From contig CP016269.1 in NCBI GenBank assembly GCA_001880285.1, positions 2,738,501 through 2,802,500 on the forward strand: a stretch of 64,000 bases of DNA. Direction: 5' to 3'. A program made the position numbers and the translations under genes. Within the stretch, counting starts at the first letter, position 1. Each line of letters begins with the position of its first letter. The stretch is from Flavobacteriaceae bacterium UJ101 (GTDB lineage: Bacteria; Bacteroidota; Bacteroidia; Flavobacteriales; UJ101). Under the pieces are notes generated by a model. That model did no database searches and had not been told where the DNA came from. It saw only the letters and a program-made list of their open reading frames with translations. Below are positions 26,860 through 36,040 of this stretch, one piece after another.

Positions 26860-27855
26860 ATTATCAATTTAAAAGATTCACATAACCGAAATCACAATTA
26901 TTTAAGAATTTCTCTTACAGATCGGTGTAATTTGAGGTGTACTTATTGTATGCCTAATGAAAAAATCCAATTCACACCTAGAGAAAATCAAATGAATGCA
27001 GAAGAACTGCTGGCTATTACCCAAGAATTTGTGAAATCGGGTGTTCAGAAAGTTCGTTTAACTGGAGGAGAACCTTTGATTAGAAAAGATATTACAACCA
27101 TTTTAAAAGGTTTATCAGCATTACCCATTCAATTGGCTATGACAACCAATGGTGTTTTATTAGGGGAGTATTTTGATTTGTTAGAAGAGGTTAATCTTAA
27201 AGTCATTAATATTAGTTTAGACTCTCTAAATAAAGAAAAATTTAATCAAATTACGAAGCGTGATTATTTTGATCAAGTTTGGGAAAATATTCATGCAGCA
27301 ATTGAAAAAGGGTTTAAAGTAAAGCTTAATACCGTTTTGATCAAAGGGTTTAATGACGATGAAATTTTAGATTTAGTAGAGTTATCGTTAAAATATAAAT
27401 TGCAAGTTCGTTTTATAGAGTTCATGCCTTTTGATGGAAATCGTTGGGATTTTTCTAAAATGGTATCGGAAGAAGAGATTTTACGAAAAGTATATCAAAA
27501 ATATCCAGAGAAAACAATAGAAATATTACCTGTAAAAAAACATGCAACTGCTAGGAATTTTAAATTGCCAAATGGTTTAGGAAATTTTGGAATAATAAGT
27601 TCTGTAACGAATCCTTTTTGTGATTCATGTAATCGTTTGCGTTTAACTTCTGATGGGAAAATGAAAAACTGTTTATTTTCAAATGACGAAGCAGATCTTT
27701 TGACGCTTTTTCGACAAGGAAAATCAATTGGTGAAGCAGTTAATTTGTTGATCATGAAGAAATATAAAGTTCGAGCAGGAATGAATGAATTAGAAGATTT
27801 CAAAACCTCAGATCAACACGGATTGAATCGAAGTATGGTACGTATTGGAGGGTAG
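26860..27855 (+). CDS. moaA: GTP 3',8-cyclase MoaA with a non-AUG start
   Basis: 331 residues if begun at ATT (26860). MoaA is the radical SAM enzyme making the first pterin intermediate from GTP. The N-terminal cluster is CNLRCTYC, preceded by the family's NYLRISLTDR; a C-terminal second cluster is CDSCNRLRL with a third Cys in KMKNCLFS; the protein ends in GG. The first Cys lies before any ATG, GTG or TTG in this frame: the only conventional start (TTG 26932) would remove it. A stop codon (TAG 26854) limits the start to 26857 or later, leaving ATT 26860 or ATC 26863. Confidence 0.88.
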   Translation: MINLKDSHNRNHNYLRISLTDRCNLRCTYCMPNEKIQFTPRENQMNAEELLAITQEFVKSGVQKVRLTGGEPLIRKDITTILKGLSALPIQLAMTTNGVLLGEYFDLLEEVNLKVINISLDSLNKEKFNQITKRDYFDQVWENIHAAIEKGFKVKLNTVLIKGFNDDEILDLVELSLKYKLQVRFIEFMPFDGNRWDFSKMVSEEEILRKVYQKYPEKTIEILPVKKHATARNFKLPNGLGNFGIISSVTNPFCDSCNRLRLTSDGKMKNCLFSNDEADLLTLFRQGKSIGEAVNLLIMKKYKVRAGMNELEDFKTSDQHGLNRSMVRIGG

Positions 27856-27919
27856 AGGTTCGTTATTGCTTTGTTATATTAAATTTTATAACGAGTAATT
27901 TAATTTTTGTTTACATTTT

Positions 27920-28534
27920 TCACTCTTCATTTCCTATAAAATGTCTTGCAGGATATTTTTGTTTAAAAGCAGGGTTATGAGGATTGTGACATTGAACACA
28001 GGTTTTAGAGATTCTTGGCTCAGCCCAAAAACTAATTCTTTTCCCATGAGCACCTCCTTTCCAATCTTCAAATTGATGCGGATGACATTGTCCACACAAA
28101 CGATAACTCTCATTAAAATCAATGGATGTTTGATTCATATTATGTAAAACATCCATATTATGATCTGTATGACATGTAGTACATTCCATTATAAGAGTAT
28201 TGGAATGTTGTAGTTTAATTTCTTGATGCGTTCTTTTGTCATAAGTAGCTGAAGCTGTTTGAAGCTTTTGTATACTTTCCGTATGACATTTAGAGCATTT
28301 ATATCGTGTGATTTGATCTTTTCTTTTAGGAATATAAAAATTACGATGTGAAGCTTTAACAAGCATCAAATTTGTTGTATCAATATCAAAGTTTAGTACT
28401 ACTTCCTTTTCGTGAGACTTTAACGATCTATTTTTAATTTTTGTATAATTTGAAATAGGATGTTTTGAAAAATCACAAGAACTCAGAAATAATAAGCAAA
28501 ATACGAATACAGACAACCTCCAAAATAATTTCAT
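27920..28534 (-). CDS. Tetraheme c-type cytochrome lipoprotein of the TMAO-type module
   Basis: 204 residues from ATG 28534. A TTG at 28555 is rejected because it lies inside the likely -7 element. Lipoprotein signal LLFLSSC with Cys20. Four CxxCH motifs: CSKCH (80), CTTCH (118), CGQCH (147) and CVQCH (179). It is clearly paralogous to the cytochrome at 16687-17304, sharing PHQFEDWKGGAHGKR-like and CHNPHNPAFKQ blocks. Divergent from the outer-membrane protein and reductase genes that follow, it probably feeds electrons to the latter's heme domain. Confidence 0.85.
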   Translation of the reverse strand: MKLFWRLSVFVFCLLFLSSCDFSKHPISNYTKIKNRSLKSHEKEVVLNFDIDTTNLMLVKASHRNFYIPKRKDQITRYKCSKCHTESIQKLQTASATYDKRTHQEIKLQHSNTLIMECTTCHTDHNMDVLHNMNQTSIDFNESYRLCGQCHPHQFEDWKGGAHGKRISFWAEPRISKTCVQCHNPHNPAFKQKYPARHFIGNEE

Positions 28535-28552
28535 TTTAACTGTAATTTTCAG

Positions 28553-28560
28553 CAAATATA
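28553..28560 (-). promoter_or_regulatory. -7 element for the tetraheme lipoprotein gene
   Basis: Minus strand TATATTTG (28560-28553), a TAnnTTTG match 19 bases before the ATG at 28534. Confidence 0.5.
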
Positions 28561-28710
28561 TTTTTTAGCAATAGATTATAAAGATGATAAATAACATGTT
28601 TTAAGTTAATTATAGATTAAAAGCTTATTAAAGTAGCTGTTTCAAATGAATTGTAATTTTATGGATTTCATAAATGATATTAGTCATGTTTCAAATAGAA
28701 TAGATAATAA

Positions 28711-28718
28711 TAGATTTG
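28711..28718 (+). promoter_or_regulatory. -7 element for the barrel/reductase operon
   Basis: TAGATTTG matches TAnnTTTG, 27 bases before the ATG at 28745. It supports that start over the upstream ATG at 28646. Confidence 0.5.
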
Positions 28719-28744
28719 TAGGTCAATTTGAAAAATTAAAAGAC

Positions 28745-29875
28745 ATGAAAAATTACAGCATCAGTAGTATTGTTGTCTTTTTTATTTGTAGTACAATACT
28801 ATATAGCCAAGATAAACCACAAGTTAGATTAGAAGGAGCTTTGAGATTTAATTATAACAATTCTTCATGGAAAGAAGCACAGAAAAAAAGAGGAGGAGAC
28901 ATTAGTTATGATATGTTTGCTATAAGCCCAAAAGTAGCTTATAAAGGATTTATATTGGATATTAAATATCGAATTTATGAAGATCAATCAGGAGGAGGAA
29001 TGCTTCGTCAAGGATTTATAGGATATGATTTAAATGAAAAAAATCAATTACAATTTGGTTTAACACGTGTTCCATTTGGTATAGAACCCTACAATTCACA
29101 TAGTTATTTTTTGGGAATGGGTTATTATTTGGGGCTTGAAGATGATTATGATGTTGGTTTGAAATATAAAAGAGAAGGAGAAAAGTTTGATTATCAGTTG
29201 GCGTTTTTTAAAAATTCTGATTTAGCATCAGAAATTGGTGGAGATGGAGTAGAATCAATGCGACGCTATTCTTATGATGTGGGAGGAAGAAACCGGGAAA
29301 CAAATCAATTTAATGGGAAATTGGTATACAAAACGGAAGGGGAATTTAAGCATAGAATAGGAGCTTCTTTTATGTATGGAGGCTTATATAATGTTGATAC
29401 AAAAGAAATGGGAGATCATTTTGCTTTAGCAGGACATTATGAGCTTGATTATAAACGGTTTAACTTAAAAACACAAGTTTCCAGATTTGAAAAAAATCCT
29501 AAAAATATAGAAGGTGAAAGCCGTGATATTGTTGAGTTAATTGCCTACAATGCAGCTTATGAAGTAGCGGCAAAAGGTACATTATATACAGTAGGAGCTT
29601 CTTATGATTTCCCAATAAATAGAAAAGCTCTATCACAAATACAAGTGTATAATGATTTTGCCTATTTAGATAAAGATAAAAGTGAATTTGAAAGTTCTAT
29701 CACTAATAAATTGGGAATTCGGTTACAATCAGGAGGTATTTATACCTATGTAGAATATGTAGCTGCAAAAAATCAACCTTGGTTTGGGCCAGAATGGACA
29801 AAAGCTTTTTCAGAAGGAGATCCTAATCATGATTGGGAAGGAAGGTTTAATATTAATGTAGGGTACTATTTTTAA
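28745..29875 (+). CDS. Outer-membrane beta-barrel (porin-like) protein
   Basis: 376 residues from ATG 28745, which begins a proper signal peptide (MKNYSISSIVVFFICSTILYSQ). The body has alternating polar/hydrophobic strands and ends in FNINVGYYF, a typical outer-membrane C-terminal aromatic. Segments such as GFILDIKYRIYEDQ, QLQFGLTRVPFG and YDVGLKYKREGEKFDY resemble porins of the OprO/P-like type. It precedes the TMAO-type reductase gene by 24 bases, so it may let the reductase's substrate in. The substrate is unknown. Confidence 0.7.
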   Translation: MKNYSISSIVVFFICSTILYSQDKPQVRLEGALRFNYNNSSWKEAQKKRGGDISYDMFAISPKVAYKGFILDIKYRIYEDQSGGGMLRQGFIGYDLNEKNQLQFGLTRVPFGIEPYNSHSYFLGMGYYLGLEDDYDVGLKYKREGEKFDYQLAFFKNSDLASEIGGDGVESMRRYSYDVGGRNRETNQFNGKLVYKTEGEFKHRIGASFMYGGLYNVDTKEMGDHFALAGHYELDYKRFNLKTQVSRFEKNPKNIEGESRDIVELIAYNAAYEVAAKGTLYTVGASYDFPINRKALSQIQVYNDFAYLDKDKSEFESSITNKLGIRLQSGGIYTYVEYVAAKNQPWFGPEWTKAFSEGDPNHDWEGRFNINVGYYF

Positions 29876-29899
29876 TAAATAAAAATATAAAAATTAAAA

Positions 29900-32551
29900 A
29901 TGAATAGAAGGGATTTTTTAGAATTATCATCAATTGCAGCTACAGGTGTCGCTTTAGGAGGGTTAACTTTGTTTAGTTGTGATCATCAATTTGATAATGA
30001 AACCGTTTTGATTCCTCATGCATGCCATTGGGGACCTTTTAAAGCCGTTGTTAAAAATGGTACCTTAATAGGTGTACAACCACTCAAAGAGTTCGATGAA
30101 ATGCCTACCCAAATGCTTACAAAAGGTGTTTTAAGTAGGGTTTATGATAAAACAAGGATCAAGTATCCTATGGTTAGAAGATCTTATTTAGAAGGTTTAA
30201 GAACAGGAAATACAAAACCGGAATTAAGAGGAAAAGATTCTTTTGTACGTTTAACATGGGACGAAGCACTGGCATTAACTTCCAATGCGATAGTAGATGT
30301 TATGGAAAAATATGGAAATGGTTCTTTATTTAGTAGCTCATATGGAGGATGGTCCCATGCAGGAATTTTACGCCCTCATGTTTTACAAGGACGTTTTTTT
30401 GGATTGATAGGAGGACATTCTATTACAAAAGGAGATTATTCAGGAGGAGCTTCTCAAATTAGTTTACCACACATCATTGGAGATATGGAAGTCTATTCTC
30501 CTCAAACTGCATGGAAAGTACTAGAAAGAAACACCGAGTTAGTTGTTTTAATAGGTTGTGATCCCTGGAAAAATAGTCGGGTAGAATATCGTGTGGCTGA
30601 TCATCAAATGTATCCTATTTGGAAAAAATTAAAAGAAAAAGGAGTTCAATTTGTTTCCATAAATCCACATTATACCAATACCGATGAGGTTTTAGATGCC
30701 GAATGGATAAAAATAATTCCCAATACTGATACTGCTTTATTTACAGCCATGTCATATTATATATATCAAACAGGAATGTATGATAAAGCCTATTTAAATA
30801 AATATACTGTAGGATTCGATCGATATTTAGCTTATTTATTAGGAGAAGAAGGAGATGATATCCCAAAAACACCTGAGTGGGCAGCTAAAATAACGGGAAT
30901 TTCTGCAAAGAAAATTATAGAATTAGCTGAGTTATGTGCATCTAAGAGGACCCAATTTGCTCCTGGTTGGTCAGTTCAAAGAGCACAACATGGTGAAATG
31001 ACCCATTGGTCTATGATTAATTTTGCCGCAATGTTAGGTAAAATTGGTAAAAGAGGAGAAGGTATTGGATTTAGTTTCCATTATGGAAATGGAGGTACAT
31101 TACAGTCAGGTAAAACCGTTCCAGGAGGGTTGCCACAAGGAAGAAACCCTGTTAAAACAAAATGTCCAGCTTCCCGAATATCAGAAATGTTGCTAAATCC
31201 AGGTAAAAAATACATGCATAATGGTCATGAGTCTGTTTTTCCAAATGCAAAATTGGTGTATAATTCTGGAAATAATTTTATGTCGCATCAGCAAGACACT
31301 AATGAATTGATTAGAGCTTTAAATCAACAAGTTAAAACCATTATTTGTCAAGACCCATGGTGGTGTGCATCAGCCCGTTTTGCTGATATTGTACTTCCTG
31401 CAACCAGTACATTAGAACGTGATGGATTAGCCTCTGGAGGAACATATAGTAATGACCGAATATATGCAATGCGTCAAGTAATTGAACCAGTAGGAGAAAG
31501 TTTAAACGATTTTGAAATTTTTAGAAGATTAGCAGCCATATTTGGAGTAGAAGAGAAATTTACAGGAGGAAAAACAAATTTTCAAATTTTACAAGAAGCA
31601 TATGAAAATTCTGATGGGAAGAAAGTTATGCCGTTTAATGAATTTTGGGAAAAAGGAATTGTACGTTTAGAAGTACCTGAAGAGGCGAAAAATTGGACAC
31701 GACATGGTGCTTTTTATGAAAATCCTATGTTAAATCCATTGCATACTAATTCTGGAAAAATAGAATTATATTCTAGTGTTATTGATGGTTTTAAAGCAAA
31801 AGGATGCCCACCAATGCCAAAATTTATTGAGCCTATGGAATATTTAGGGAATGCAAAAAAAGGTCAGTTACACGTTTTGGGACCACATCCTAATATGCGT
31901 TTGCATTCACAAATGGCTAATGCTGATATTAGAAAAATAGAAAACATTCAAGGTCGACAACACATTTTAATTAATACAGAAGATGCTAAAGAAAGAGGTA
32001 TTTCAAACGGAGATTTAGTTGAAGTATATAATAAAAGAGGTACACTTTTAGCAGGTGCAAAAGTAACGGATATTATTATGAAAGGTGTTTTAAGTCTTGA
32101 AGAAGGAAATTGGATTCAATTAGATTCAAAAGGGCGTTGTAATAGTGGTAGTATTAATATGCTAACACCAAGTATTGCAAGTAGTGATTTGAGTCAAGCA
32201 ACTAGTGCCAATACATGTTTGGCCTATCTTAAAAAATGTACAGATCCTGAATCCGAAAATAAAGCTTTTGAACCTCCTGAAATTGAAGAAAACTATCAAT
32301 ATAAAATGATTTATTTAGGATTGGCACCAAGAATAGAAACATTGAAAGAACAATTTGCCTCTGCTAATATGACACCAGGAGAAGCTTTATTTTATAATAA
32401 ATGTTCTATTTGTCACGCACCTCATGAGCCAAAAGAATTAACTTTAAAACAATGGGAGGGTGTTATGCAAGGGATGGCTCCAAGAGCAGGTTTAAAAGGA
32501 GATGAGAAAAAATTAGTAATGGATTTTCTAGCAGAAAATGCAAAAAAATAA
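29900..32551 (+). CDS. TorA/DorA-family reductase with fused C-terminal c-type heme domain
   Basis: 883 residues. Tat-type signal RRDFLEL with a lipobox-like LFSC (Cys27). No N-terminal 4Fe-4S motif, as in the DMSO/TMAO/biotin sulfoxide reductase group, but the conserved HWG (43-45). The molybdenum ligand is most likely Ser181 in TKGDYSGGAS. Cofactor-binding segments include IGCDPWKNS, PGWSVQRAQHGEM and LGPHPNMRLHSQ. After about residue 815 a monoheme domain follows: CSICH at 835-839, a likely axial Met859 in GMAPRAGL. This tail resembles the C-terminal domain of the pentaheme TorC. Substrate (TMAO, DMSO, other S- or N-oxide) is not decided. Confidence 0.88.
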   Translation: MNRRDFLELSSIAATGVALGGLTLFSCDHQFDNETVLIPHACHWGPFKAVVKNGTLIGVQPLKEFDEMPTQMLTKGVLSRVYDKTRIKYPMVRRSYLEGLRTGNTKPELRGKDSFVRLTWDEALALTSNAIVDVMEKYGNGSLFSSSYGGWSHAGILRPHVLQGRFFGLIGGHSITKGDYSGGASQISLPHIIGDMEVYSPQTAWKVLERNTELVVLIGCDPWKNSRVEYRVADHQMYPIWKKLKEKGVQFVSINPHYTNTDEVLDAEWIKIIPNTDTALFTAMSYYIYQTGMYDKAYLNKYTVGFDRYLAYLLGEEGDDIPKTPEWAAKITGISAKKIIELAELCASKRTQFAPGWSVQRAQHGEMTHWSMINFAAMLGKIGKRGEGIGFSFHYGNGGTLQSGKTVPGGLPQGRNPVKTKCPASRISEMLLNPGKKYMHNGHESVFPNAKLVYNSGNNFMSHQQDTNELIRALNQQVKTIICQDPWWCASARFADIVLPATSTLERDGLASGGTYSNDRIYAMRQVIEPVGESLNDFEIFRRLAAIFGVEEKFTGGKTNFQILQEAYENSDGKKVMPFNEFWEKGIVRLEVPEEAKNWTRHGAFYENPMLNPLHTNSGKIELYSSVIDGFKAKGCPPMPKFIEPMEYLGNAKKGQLHVLGPHPNMRLHSQMANADIRKIENIQGRQHILINTEDAKERGISNGDLVEVYNKRGTLLAGAKVTDIIMKGVLSLEEGNWIQLDSKGRCNSGSINMLTPSIASSDLSQATSANTCLAYLKKCTDPESENKAFEPPEIEENYQYKMIYLGLAPRIETLKEQFASANMTPGEALFYNKCSICHAPHEPKELTLKQWEGVMQGMAPRAGLKGDEKKLVMDFLAENAKK

Positions 32552-32580
32552 AAAAGTGGTTTAGGTTGAATTATTATTTT

Positions 32581-32619
32581 TAATGCCTTGTTTAGTTTTT
32601 TTAAATTAGCAAGGCATTA
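32581..32619. terminator. Hairpin between convergent genes
   Basis: TAATGCCTTG (32581-32590) and CAAGGCATTA (32610-32619) are perfect ten-base arms. Only a weak T tract follows on the plus strand. The right arm touches the stop codon of the convergent gene. Confidence 0.5.
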
Positions 32620-32988
32620 TATTTTAAAAGTACCATAAAGCATTTTTATAGCAGCAAAAAGCATAATGCATCCAAAAATACGCTTTACTAATTTTTCATC
32701 AATTGATAAAGCTATTTTTGATCCTAAAAAACCACCTATAACAAATGAAAGAGCCATAATCAAAGCAAATTTCCAGTTAATTTGTCCTTCTGAATGATAA
32801 TTATAAGCTGCTAGAATACCAATGGGAAAAAGTAAGGTTGCTGTTGAAGTCCCTTGTGCATTCACTTGGGTAAAACCAAAAAGAAAAACTAAAGTTGGAA
32901 CAATAATAATTCCACCTCCTAAACCTGTCATACCACCTACAATTCCAGCTGCTATTCCAATAATAGCTAATAAAATAAGTTCTTGCAT
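32617..32988 (-). CDS. TauE/SafE-family membrane protein, half size
   Basis: 123 residues with four hydrophobic segments. The N-terminal IIGIAAGIVGGMTGLGGGII and GTSTATLLFPIGIL are the family hallmark; GGFLGSKIALSIDEKLVKRIFG is the usual last part of one repeat. Full-length TauE/SafE proteins hold two such repeats (about 250 residues). This one has a single repeat and would need to dimerise. The family exports sulphite, sulphoacetate or similar anions. Confidence 0.75.
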   Translation of the reverse strand: MQELILLAIIGIAAGIVGGMTGLGGGIIIVPTLVFLFGFTQVNAQGTSTATLLFPIGILAAYNYHSEGQINWKFALIMALSFVIGGFLGSKIALSIDEKLVKRIFGCIMLFAAIKMLYGTFKI

Positions 32989-32992
32989 AAAT

Positions 32993-33559
32993 TTAACTTT
33001 GGATAAAGGTATACAAATTATTTTTTATTTCTTTTAGCCATTCTTCTTTTAAAATGCTTAGAACAATGGTATCACGTCTTCGATCTCTTAGTTGAGCATG
33101 GTTTCGAAGAATTCCTTCCTCGGTACATCCAATTTTTTTCATTGCTTTTACCGATTGTTTGTTTAAAACGTCAGCAAAAAACTCAACTCGCTCCATGTTT
33201 AATGTTTCAAAAGCATATTCTAGCATAAGATATTTTATGTTTTGATTTAATTTAGTTCCTTGAAATTCTTTTCCTAACCATGTAAAACCTATAGCCAAAC
33301 GTTTATGAGGTTTTGAAATCATGTAATAACGAGTACTTCCAGCATAGCGTTGTTTTAATTTATCAAAAATGATAAATGGAATAGCATTTGGATCTTGTAT
33401 TGCTTTCGAAATATAGTTTTCTAAATCTAATTTTGTGTGAATTGGGTCGGGTGTGTAGGGCATTTCCATATCTTGAGCAATAGGAAAAAGATGATGAAAG
33501 GAATCTTTGGTTAAGGGGACTAATTCAACGCGAGTATTTTCTAAAGTAATGTGATTCAT
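32993..33559 (-). CDS. GNAT acetyltransferase of the RimJ/RimL type
   Basis: 188 residues. Features of the family: MNHITLENTRVELVPL at the start, YYMISKPHKRLAIGFTWLGKEFQGTKLNQNIKYLMLEYAFETLNMERVEF with the acetyl-CoA region, and NKQSVKAMKKIGCTEEGILRNH near the end. Targets vary in this family (protein N-termini, antibiotics). It starts five bases before the TauE-like gene in the same direction. Confidence 0.85.
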   Translation of the reverse strand: MNHITLENTRVELVPLTKDSFHHLFPIAQDMEMPYTPDPIHTKLDLENYISKAIQDPNAIPFIIFDKLKQRYAGSTRYYMISKPHKRLAIGFTWLGKEFQGTKLNQNIKYLMLEYAFETLNMERVEFFADVLNKQSVKAMKKIGCTEEGILRNHAQLRDRRRDTIVLSILKEEWLKEIKNNLYTFIQS

Positions 33560-33583
33560 AGTATAGTGTATTAAAAATGTTAA

Positions 33584-34351
33584 TTAAATTTGGTCTTCTA
33601 AAAAAGAGAATTTTTCCCGAAATTGAATAAGTTTTGTTTTGCTTAATAAAGTTTGTACAATTTGAATGGTATTCTTTTCTGCCAGTTTTAAAATGTTTCC
33701 TTCAAAATTAAGGATTTGAGAATCTCCCGAATGATTTACTTGGTTAATATCATTTCCCACACGATTTGTAGCGATAACATAACTTAGATTTTCAATAGCA
33801 CGAGCTTTTAATAAAGTATTCCATGCATATGAACGACGTTCAGGCCAATTGGCAACGTAAATTAAAAGATCATAATTTTTTGTTTGAATATTTCGTGAAG
33901 ATTCAGGAAAACGAAGGTCATAACAAATTTGAGGATAAATTTTCCATTCTTTATAATGAATAATAGGAGCAACGGTAGTATCTTTTTGATATACTTTTTC
34001 TTCTCCAGCTAATGAAAATAAGTGGGTTTTATTATAATAGATTTTTTGACCTGTTTCATCAATCCATAAAAAACGATTGTAATATGTGTCCTTTTCTTTG
34101 AAAATAATGCTTCCACAGACAGCGCATTGCTTAGTATGTGCTATATTTTGCATCCAACTGATTATATTTTCTTGATGATGATTTTCAAATAGCTGAGGAG
34201 TCATAGAAAATCCCGTAGAAAACATTTCAGGTAAAACAATTACATTGGTTTTTTCAATAGTGGAAATAAATTGGGAAAGGTATGTTAAATTTTGATCAGG
34301 ATTTTCCCAAGAAATATCAAATTGAACTGATGAGACATGTAAATTTTCCAT
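33584..34351 (-). CDS. Nitrilase-family amidase (omega-amidase/YafV-like)
   Basis: 255 residues, cytosolic. The catalytic triad is visible: Glu42 in IVLPEMFSTGF, Lys108 in IYYNKTHLF and Cys143 in YPQICYDLRFPE. NWPERRSYAWNTLLKARAIEN is also typical. The YafV/Nit2-like group hydrolyses 2-oxoglutaramate in metabolite repair. Its ATG overlaps the stop codon of menD by one base, so both are co-transcribed. Confidence 0.88.
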   Translation of the reverse strand: MENLHVSSVQFDISWENPDQNLTYLSQFISTIEKTNVIVLPEMFSTGFSMTPQLFENHHQENIISWMQNIAHTKQCAVCGSIIFKEKDTYYNRFLWIDETGQKIYYNKTHLFSLAGEEKVYQKDTTVAPIIHYKEWKIYPQICYDLRFPESSRNIQTKNYDLLIYVANWPERRSYAWNTLLKARAIENLSYVIATNRVGNDINQVNHSGDSQILNFEGNILKLAEKNTIQIVQTLLSKTKLIQFREKFSFLEDQI

Positions 34352-36024
34352 TATTTTAATGCTTGAAAATAGTTTCTTAAAATAGTCGCATTTTCAACAT
34401 TTCGTGTATCAATCTCTAGTAAAGTAGGTTGATTATGAGAAAAGACATGCTGTAATTGGTTTTGCAAATCATTCAATTGTATTACTTTGGAATATTGATA
34501 GCCATACATGGTGGCTAAATGTTTAGCTGTTAAAGTATGTTCAGTTGCAAAATAATCTTTTAAAGCATTAGTTTGATCAGGACCTGGGATAAATTTAAAG
34601 ATCTCACCACCACCATTGTTGAGTAAAATAATTACAAAATTCTGGGGAGTATAAGAGTTCCATAATGCATTGGAATCATAAAAAAAACTAATATCGCCTG
34701 TAATAAAAACAGTTTGCTTTGAAGATGCTATCGCAGATCCAATGGCAGTGCTTGTACTTCCATCAATGCCACTCGTTCCTCTGTTGCAAAAGTGTTCAAT
34801 TGTAGGATTTAGATCAAATAATTGAGCATATCGAACAATAGAACTATTGCTTAGATGTAAATCAATATTTTGAGGAAGTTGTTGAAGAACTGTTTCAAAC
34901 ACTTTTAAATCTGAAAATTCACATTGGTTCAAAAAGGTTTGATGTTTTTGATGTTTCTCTTTTTTGAGATTTAACCATCTTTCTTGGTAATCAGATTCAT
35001 GAGGCTGTGTCAGATAAAAAAACTGTGAAAAAAATAATTCTTCCTTAGTTTCAAAATTGTGGGTTAAACTAGAAAAAGTATCGATTATATTTCCATTTGG
35101 AGCAATGTTAGCATGGTATCTAGCTGGAAATTGTTCCAGTAATTTTTTTATCTTTTTTGAAATAATATTTTTACCTACTGTAATAAGAATTTCTGGTTTT
35201 ATTTTTTCAAAATTATGAGGAGATAAAGAAAAAATAGTTTTATCAATACTATTGATTGCTTTCTCGTGATTTATATTAGAGGTAGTTTCATGTAAAACAA
35301 TAACAGAAGGATCTTTTAATAAATGGTTAATTTGTTCCTGAAATAGTGTTTGTTTAGGTAATTGACCTATTAAAACCATTTTTTTCTTTGATACGTTCCA
35401 TTTTTTGGCAAATTCATCTAATTCATTAACATTAAGAACTTTATCAAATGGAGTGTGCTGAATAATTTTAGGTGAAACAGAGATCGATTCTTCCAATCCA
35501 TAAAAAGGTTCTGAAAAGGGAATATTAATATGTACAGGAAGCTGTTTTTGAATAGCAATATTTAAAGCTTCATTAATTAAACGTTCGTTATAACGTAATC
35601 CTTTTTCTGAAGAATCTTCAATTAAATTAGCAGAAAAACCAATATGATTTTTAAAAACATTTTCTTGGCGAATGGTTTGCCCAAAAGATTGATCTATTTT
35701 TTCTTTAGGACGATCTGCTGAAATAATAATTAAGGGTTTGTTTTGATAAAAAGCTTCACTAACTGCTGGGTAATAATTTAAAAGAGCCGATCCAGAAGTA
35801 CAACAAGCAACAACCGGTCTTTTAATTTTTTGAATTATCCCTAAAGAAACAAAAGCAGCACAGCGTTCATCAACAATACTGTAAGGTTTAATGGATGGGT
35901 GCGACTGAAATGTTGTGGTTAAAGGCGCATTGCGTGATCCTGGTGATATTACAGTATGTGTAATTTGTTTCGCAACCAGTATTTCAGTAAGGCTTTGTAC
36001 TATTTTTTTAGAACTATATTTCAT
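34351..36024 (-). CDS. menD: SEPHCHC synthase MenD (menaquinone biosynthesis)
   Basis: 557 residues, thiamine diphosphate-dependent enzyme joining isochorismate and 2-oxoglutarate. Signatures: SPGSRNAPLTTTF, VDERCAAFVSLGI, CTSGSALLNYYPAVSEAFYQ, IIISADRPKE, NRGTSGIDGSTSTAIGSA, FITGDISFFYDSNAL, ILLNNGGGEIFKF. Menaquinone is the quinone from which the NrfCD-type module upstream would draw electrons. First gene of a two-gene transcript with the amidase. Confidence 0.95.
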   Translation of the reverse strand: MKYSSKKIVQSLTEILVAKQITHTVISPGSRNAPLTTTFQSHPSIKPYSIVDERCAAFVSLGIIQKIKRPVVACCTSGSALLNYYPAVSEAFYQNKPLIIISADRPKEKIDQSFGQTIRQENVFKNHIGFSANLIEDSSEKGLRYNERLINEALNIAIQKQLPVHINIPFSEPFYGLEESISVSPKIIQHTPFDKVLNVNELDEFAKKWNVSKKKMVLIGQLPKQTLFQEQINHLLKDPSVIVLHETTSNINHEKAINSIDKTIFSLSPHNFEKIKPEILITVGKNIISKKIKKLLEQFPARYHANIAPNGNIIDTFSSLTHNFETKEELFFSQFFYLTQPHESDYQERWLNLKKEKHQKHQTFLNQCEFSDLKVFETVLQQLPQNIDLHLSNSSIVRYAQLFDLNPTIEHFCNRGTSGIDGSTSTAIGSAIASSKQTVFITGDISFFYDSNALWNSYTPQNFVIILLNNGGGEIFKFIPGPDQTNALKDYFATEHTLTAKHLATMYGYQYSKVIQLNDLQNQLQHVFSHNQPTLLEIDTRNVENATILRNYFQALK

Positions 36025-36040
36025 GTAAAGATTGTAAATT

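Noticed and set aside
28535-28555. TTG start for the second tetraheme cytochrome
   Set aside because: It overlaps the likely -7 element; the ATG at 28534 gives a proper lipoprotein signal.
28646-28744. Upstream ATG for the outer-membrane protein
   Set aside because: The signal peptide starts at 28745 and a -7 box lies between the two starts.
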